The position numbers and the translations under genes were made by a program. A model generated the notes under the pieces. The model was not told where the DNA came from. It saw only the letters and a list, made by a program, of their open reading frames with translations, and ran no database searches. DNA of 7,379 bases, taken from DAOUTW01 sp964523575 (GTDB taxonomy: Bacteria > Zixibacteria > MSB-5A5 > GN15 > JAAZOE01). Location of the stretch: positions 1 to 7,379 of the forward strand of contig CAZGAV010000114.1 in assembly GCA_964523575.1 (NCBI GenBank), read 5' to 3'. Of this stretch, positions 6,395 to 7,379 are shown one piece after another (the first letter of the stretch is position 1; each line of letters starts with the position of its first letter).

Positions 6395-6424
6395 TAAATA
6401 TGCATAATCAGGCCGTATTGTCAA
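6395..6424 (-). promoter_or_regulatory. Weak promoter candidate for the FG-GAP gene
   Basis: On the minus strand a consensus TTGACA (6424-6419) is followed after 18 bases by TATTTA (6400-6395). The -35 is perfect, the -10 poor, and the region is AT-rich, so this is tentative. The stretch lies within arms gcctgat (6358-6364) and atcaggc (6407-6413), which could form a loose stem. Confidence 0.3.
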
Positions 6425-6462
6425 TATTTAATTCCCTGCTTGGTTCGGGTGACGGGAACTCC

Positions 6463-6506
6463 GGTGGCCTTAATTCTCACCGCAAGCGGTGAAGCACCCT
6501 GCCACC
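6463..6506. repeat. Nested hairpin element
   Basis: Outer arms ggtggc (6463-6468) and gccacc (6501-6506) enclose an inner perfect hairpin, tcaccgc (6477-6483) and gcggtga (6486-6492), with only AA between. Two nested stems in 44 bases look like a structured dispersed element. Copies elsewhere in the genome would be needed to call it a repeat family. Confidence 0.45.
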
Positions 6507-6521
6507 AACCTACAAGGCTGG

Positions 6522-6541
6522 ATTCCCGCGTTCGCGGGAAT
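6522..6541. repeat. REP-like palindrome (attcccgcg / cgcgggaat)
   Basis: Perfect nine-base arms (6522-6530 and 6533-6541) lie in the context gctggattcccgcg...aatgac. This is a very common dispersed palindrome in bacterial genomes, recognisable from the spurious peptides it yields when translated (LDSRxRGND on one strand, VIPANAGIQ on the other). It has no coding role. Whether it is mobile in this genome cannot be seen from one copy. Confidence 0.7.
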
Positions 6542-6592
6542 GACAAAGTAAAGAATCGACGGCATGCGGTGGATTACCTGGGAAAGAAGGAT

Positions 6593-6615
6593 GGCAGAAG
6601 TCAGGGACTTCTGCC
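6593..6615. repeat. Nine-base-pair hairpin (ggcagaagt / acttctgcc)
   Basis: Perfect arms at 6593-6601 and 6607-6615 have a five-base loop, followed by ctaca. It lies about 70 bases past the cytochrome stop on the minus strand, so it could protect or end that transcript, but no T-run follows on either strand. The sequence resembles other dispersed hairpin repeats that accompany REP-like elements. Confidence 0.5.
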
Positions 6616-6685
6616 CTACAAAATCGGTATCAATAATCTTGTTTATACACGAAGCAGGGGCGGCCATGTTTCCGCTGATATGCCG

Positions 6686-7379
6686 TTAATTGCCGCCGGT
6701 CCAGGATTCGGTTCCGTGGCAACCGGTGGCGATACAGGAACCATTGCTGTATGTGCCCTGCCCGGTTGAGAAGACAACGTCTTTGACGCCGTTGACATGG
6801 ACATCGAGCCCGACTATGACCTTGGAGGAGTTGACGGTCGCAGAGTGACATCGATAGCAACCAATACCTTCTTCGGATACATGCTTGAAATGGCGGCCGG
6901 ACAAATCCTGGGGGCGGCTGCCGGCGTCATGGCATGAACCGCAAACGGCCTGACTGCTCCCGGCCGTCCAGATCGGGGCGTTGTTTGTATATCCGCCCGA
7001 GAAATCACCATGACAATAAATATCGCTACAGGTGGCGATGCTCCGGTTCCAGGTCGCGGCTGCTCCCGCCAGAGAGTCGAAAGTCATATCGGGAATACCG
7101 TCGGCGTCAAGATGGCCGGGGGAAAGCGGCACCGACGGCCGGATATGGCAGGTCGAGCAGGGCGCGCCATCGGAGAAAGTTCCGCCGCTGAGGTGTATCG
7201 TATGAGCCCCGACGGCCAACTGCGTCGTGGAGGTTTCACCGTCCAATCCGACGGGGGGCGCTCCGGTGCTGTTGTCCATGCCGCCGTGACAAACGACGCA
7301 ACTGGTAGTGAAGCTGTGGCAGGCGTCGCATAGACGCGGGTCGGGGGTGAAGGTTTCCACCAGACCGTCAACGTGCATA
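6686..7379 (-). CDS. Multihaem c-type cytochrome, GSu CxxxxCH/CxxCH family (5' end beyond window)
   Basis: This is the C-terminal 230 residues of an extracytoplasmic electron-transfer protein; the start is past the right edge. Counting from the codon at 7378-7376, seven haem-binding motifs are visible: CDACH (17-21), CVVCH (27-31), CSTCH (74-78), CSDIYCH (117-123), CGSCH (146-150), CYRCH (174-178) and CIATGCH (215-221). Two have the longer CX4CH form alternating with CX2CH, the signature of TIGR01904, first described in Geobacter. Extra histidines (59, 62, 89, 163, 166, 194) could be the distal ligands. The Met at 7378 is probably internal: HVDG there mirrors HVNG at 194-197, so the repeat unit continues upstream. 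There is no C-terminal anchor. The likely role is extracellular or periplasmic electron transfer; the partner is unknown. Confidence 0.92.
   Translation of the reverse strand, partial: MHVDGLVETFTPDPRLCDACHSFTTSCVVCHGGMDNSTGAPPVGLDGETSTTQLAVGAHTIHLSGGTFSDGAPCSTCHIRPSVPLSPGHLDADGIPDMTFDSLAGAAATWNRSIATCSDIYCHGDFSGGYTNNAPIWTAGSSQAVCGSCHDAGSRPQDLSGRHFKHVSEEGIGCYRCHSATVNSSKVIVGLDVHVNGVKDVVFSTGQGTYSNGSCIATGCHGTESWTGGN

Larger units (their letters stand above)
6307..6685. other. 379-base non-coding interval with a hairpin-repeat cluster
   Basis: This interval separates the FG-GAP gene from the cytochrome gene, both on the minus strand. 6307-6440 is AT-rich leader with the ribosome site and a weak promoter. 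6463-6621 is GC-richer and holds three hairpin elements listed separately. 6622-6685 has no structure I can name. No tRNA-like fold, protein-coding stretch or T-tract terminator was found. The frames open here translate the repeats (for instance LDSRVRGNDK, a familiar spurious peptide) and are not genes. Confidence 0.6.

Noticed and set aside
6593..6615. Hairpin as a rho-independent terminator for the cytochrome gene
   Set aside because: The stem is good but no T-tract follows on either strand, so it is listed only as a repeat.
6307..6685. CRISPR array or tRNA in the non-coding interval
   Set aside because: The hairpins differ from one another and are not regularly spaced, and no cloverleaf or CCA end could be formed by eye.
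6440..6769. 109-codon plus-strand frame containing LDSRVRGNDK
   Set aside because: It translates the REP-like palindrome and then runs antisense to the cytochrome gene; no ribosome site or protein-like composition.

Overview
The window is a bacterial scaffold, most likely from an uncultivated metagenome-assembled genome. Four things point to a Zixibacteria-like or other FCB-group/deep-branching Gram-negative lineage: a secreted protein with a dockerin-like Ca-binding pair, a secreted FG-GAP beta-propeller whose C-terminus starts the 'LEQNYPNP' type IX sorting motif, a DUF3187-type outer-membrane protein, and a GSu-type multihaem cytochrome c. That taxonomic assignment is inference from protein style. 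A run of exactly 100 N (4894-4993) is a scaffold join.

Layout: 1-1322 (minus, cut at the left edge) encodes the dockerin-like exported protein. 1323-1533 is a divergent intergenic region with promoter-like sequence and two palindromes. 1534-2529 (plus) encodes a DUF3187-like outer-membrane protein. 2591-2619 is a strong promoter with an embedded CTG-N10-CAG palindrome, the probable LexA operator. It drives lexA (2658-3278), a possible 29-residue membrane peptide (3316-3405), an 82-residue DUF6504-like protein (3418-3666) and dinB/DNA polymerase IV (3666-4892). The last two genes overlap by one base (TGATG). After the gap, 4994-6306 (minus, C-terminus lost in the gap) is an unusually AT-rich gene for a seven-repeat FG-GAP/VCBS propeller. 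6307-6685 is non-coding and holds a cluster of hairpin repeats, including a REP-like element. 6686-7379 (minus, N-terminus cut by the right edge) is the C-terminal part of a seven-motif (visible) multihaem cytochrome c.

How the genes work together: the central plus-strand block reads as a compact SOS/translesion unit. LexA would repress its own promoter and probably the downstream genes. On DNA damage, RecA-stimulated self-cleavage at Ala90-Gly91 would release Pol IV together with the uncharacterised small partner protein. The flanking genes are envelope or exported proteins (surface dockerin, outer-membrane barrel, T9SS cargo, extracytoplasmic cytochrome) with no evident functional tie to the SOS block. 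The most interesting part is the lexA - (small ORF) - DUF6504-like - dinB arrangement, with a small unknown protein translationally coupled to an error-prone polymerase.
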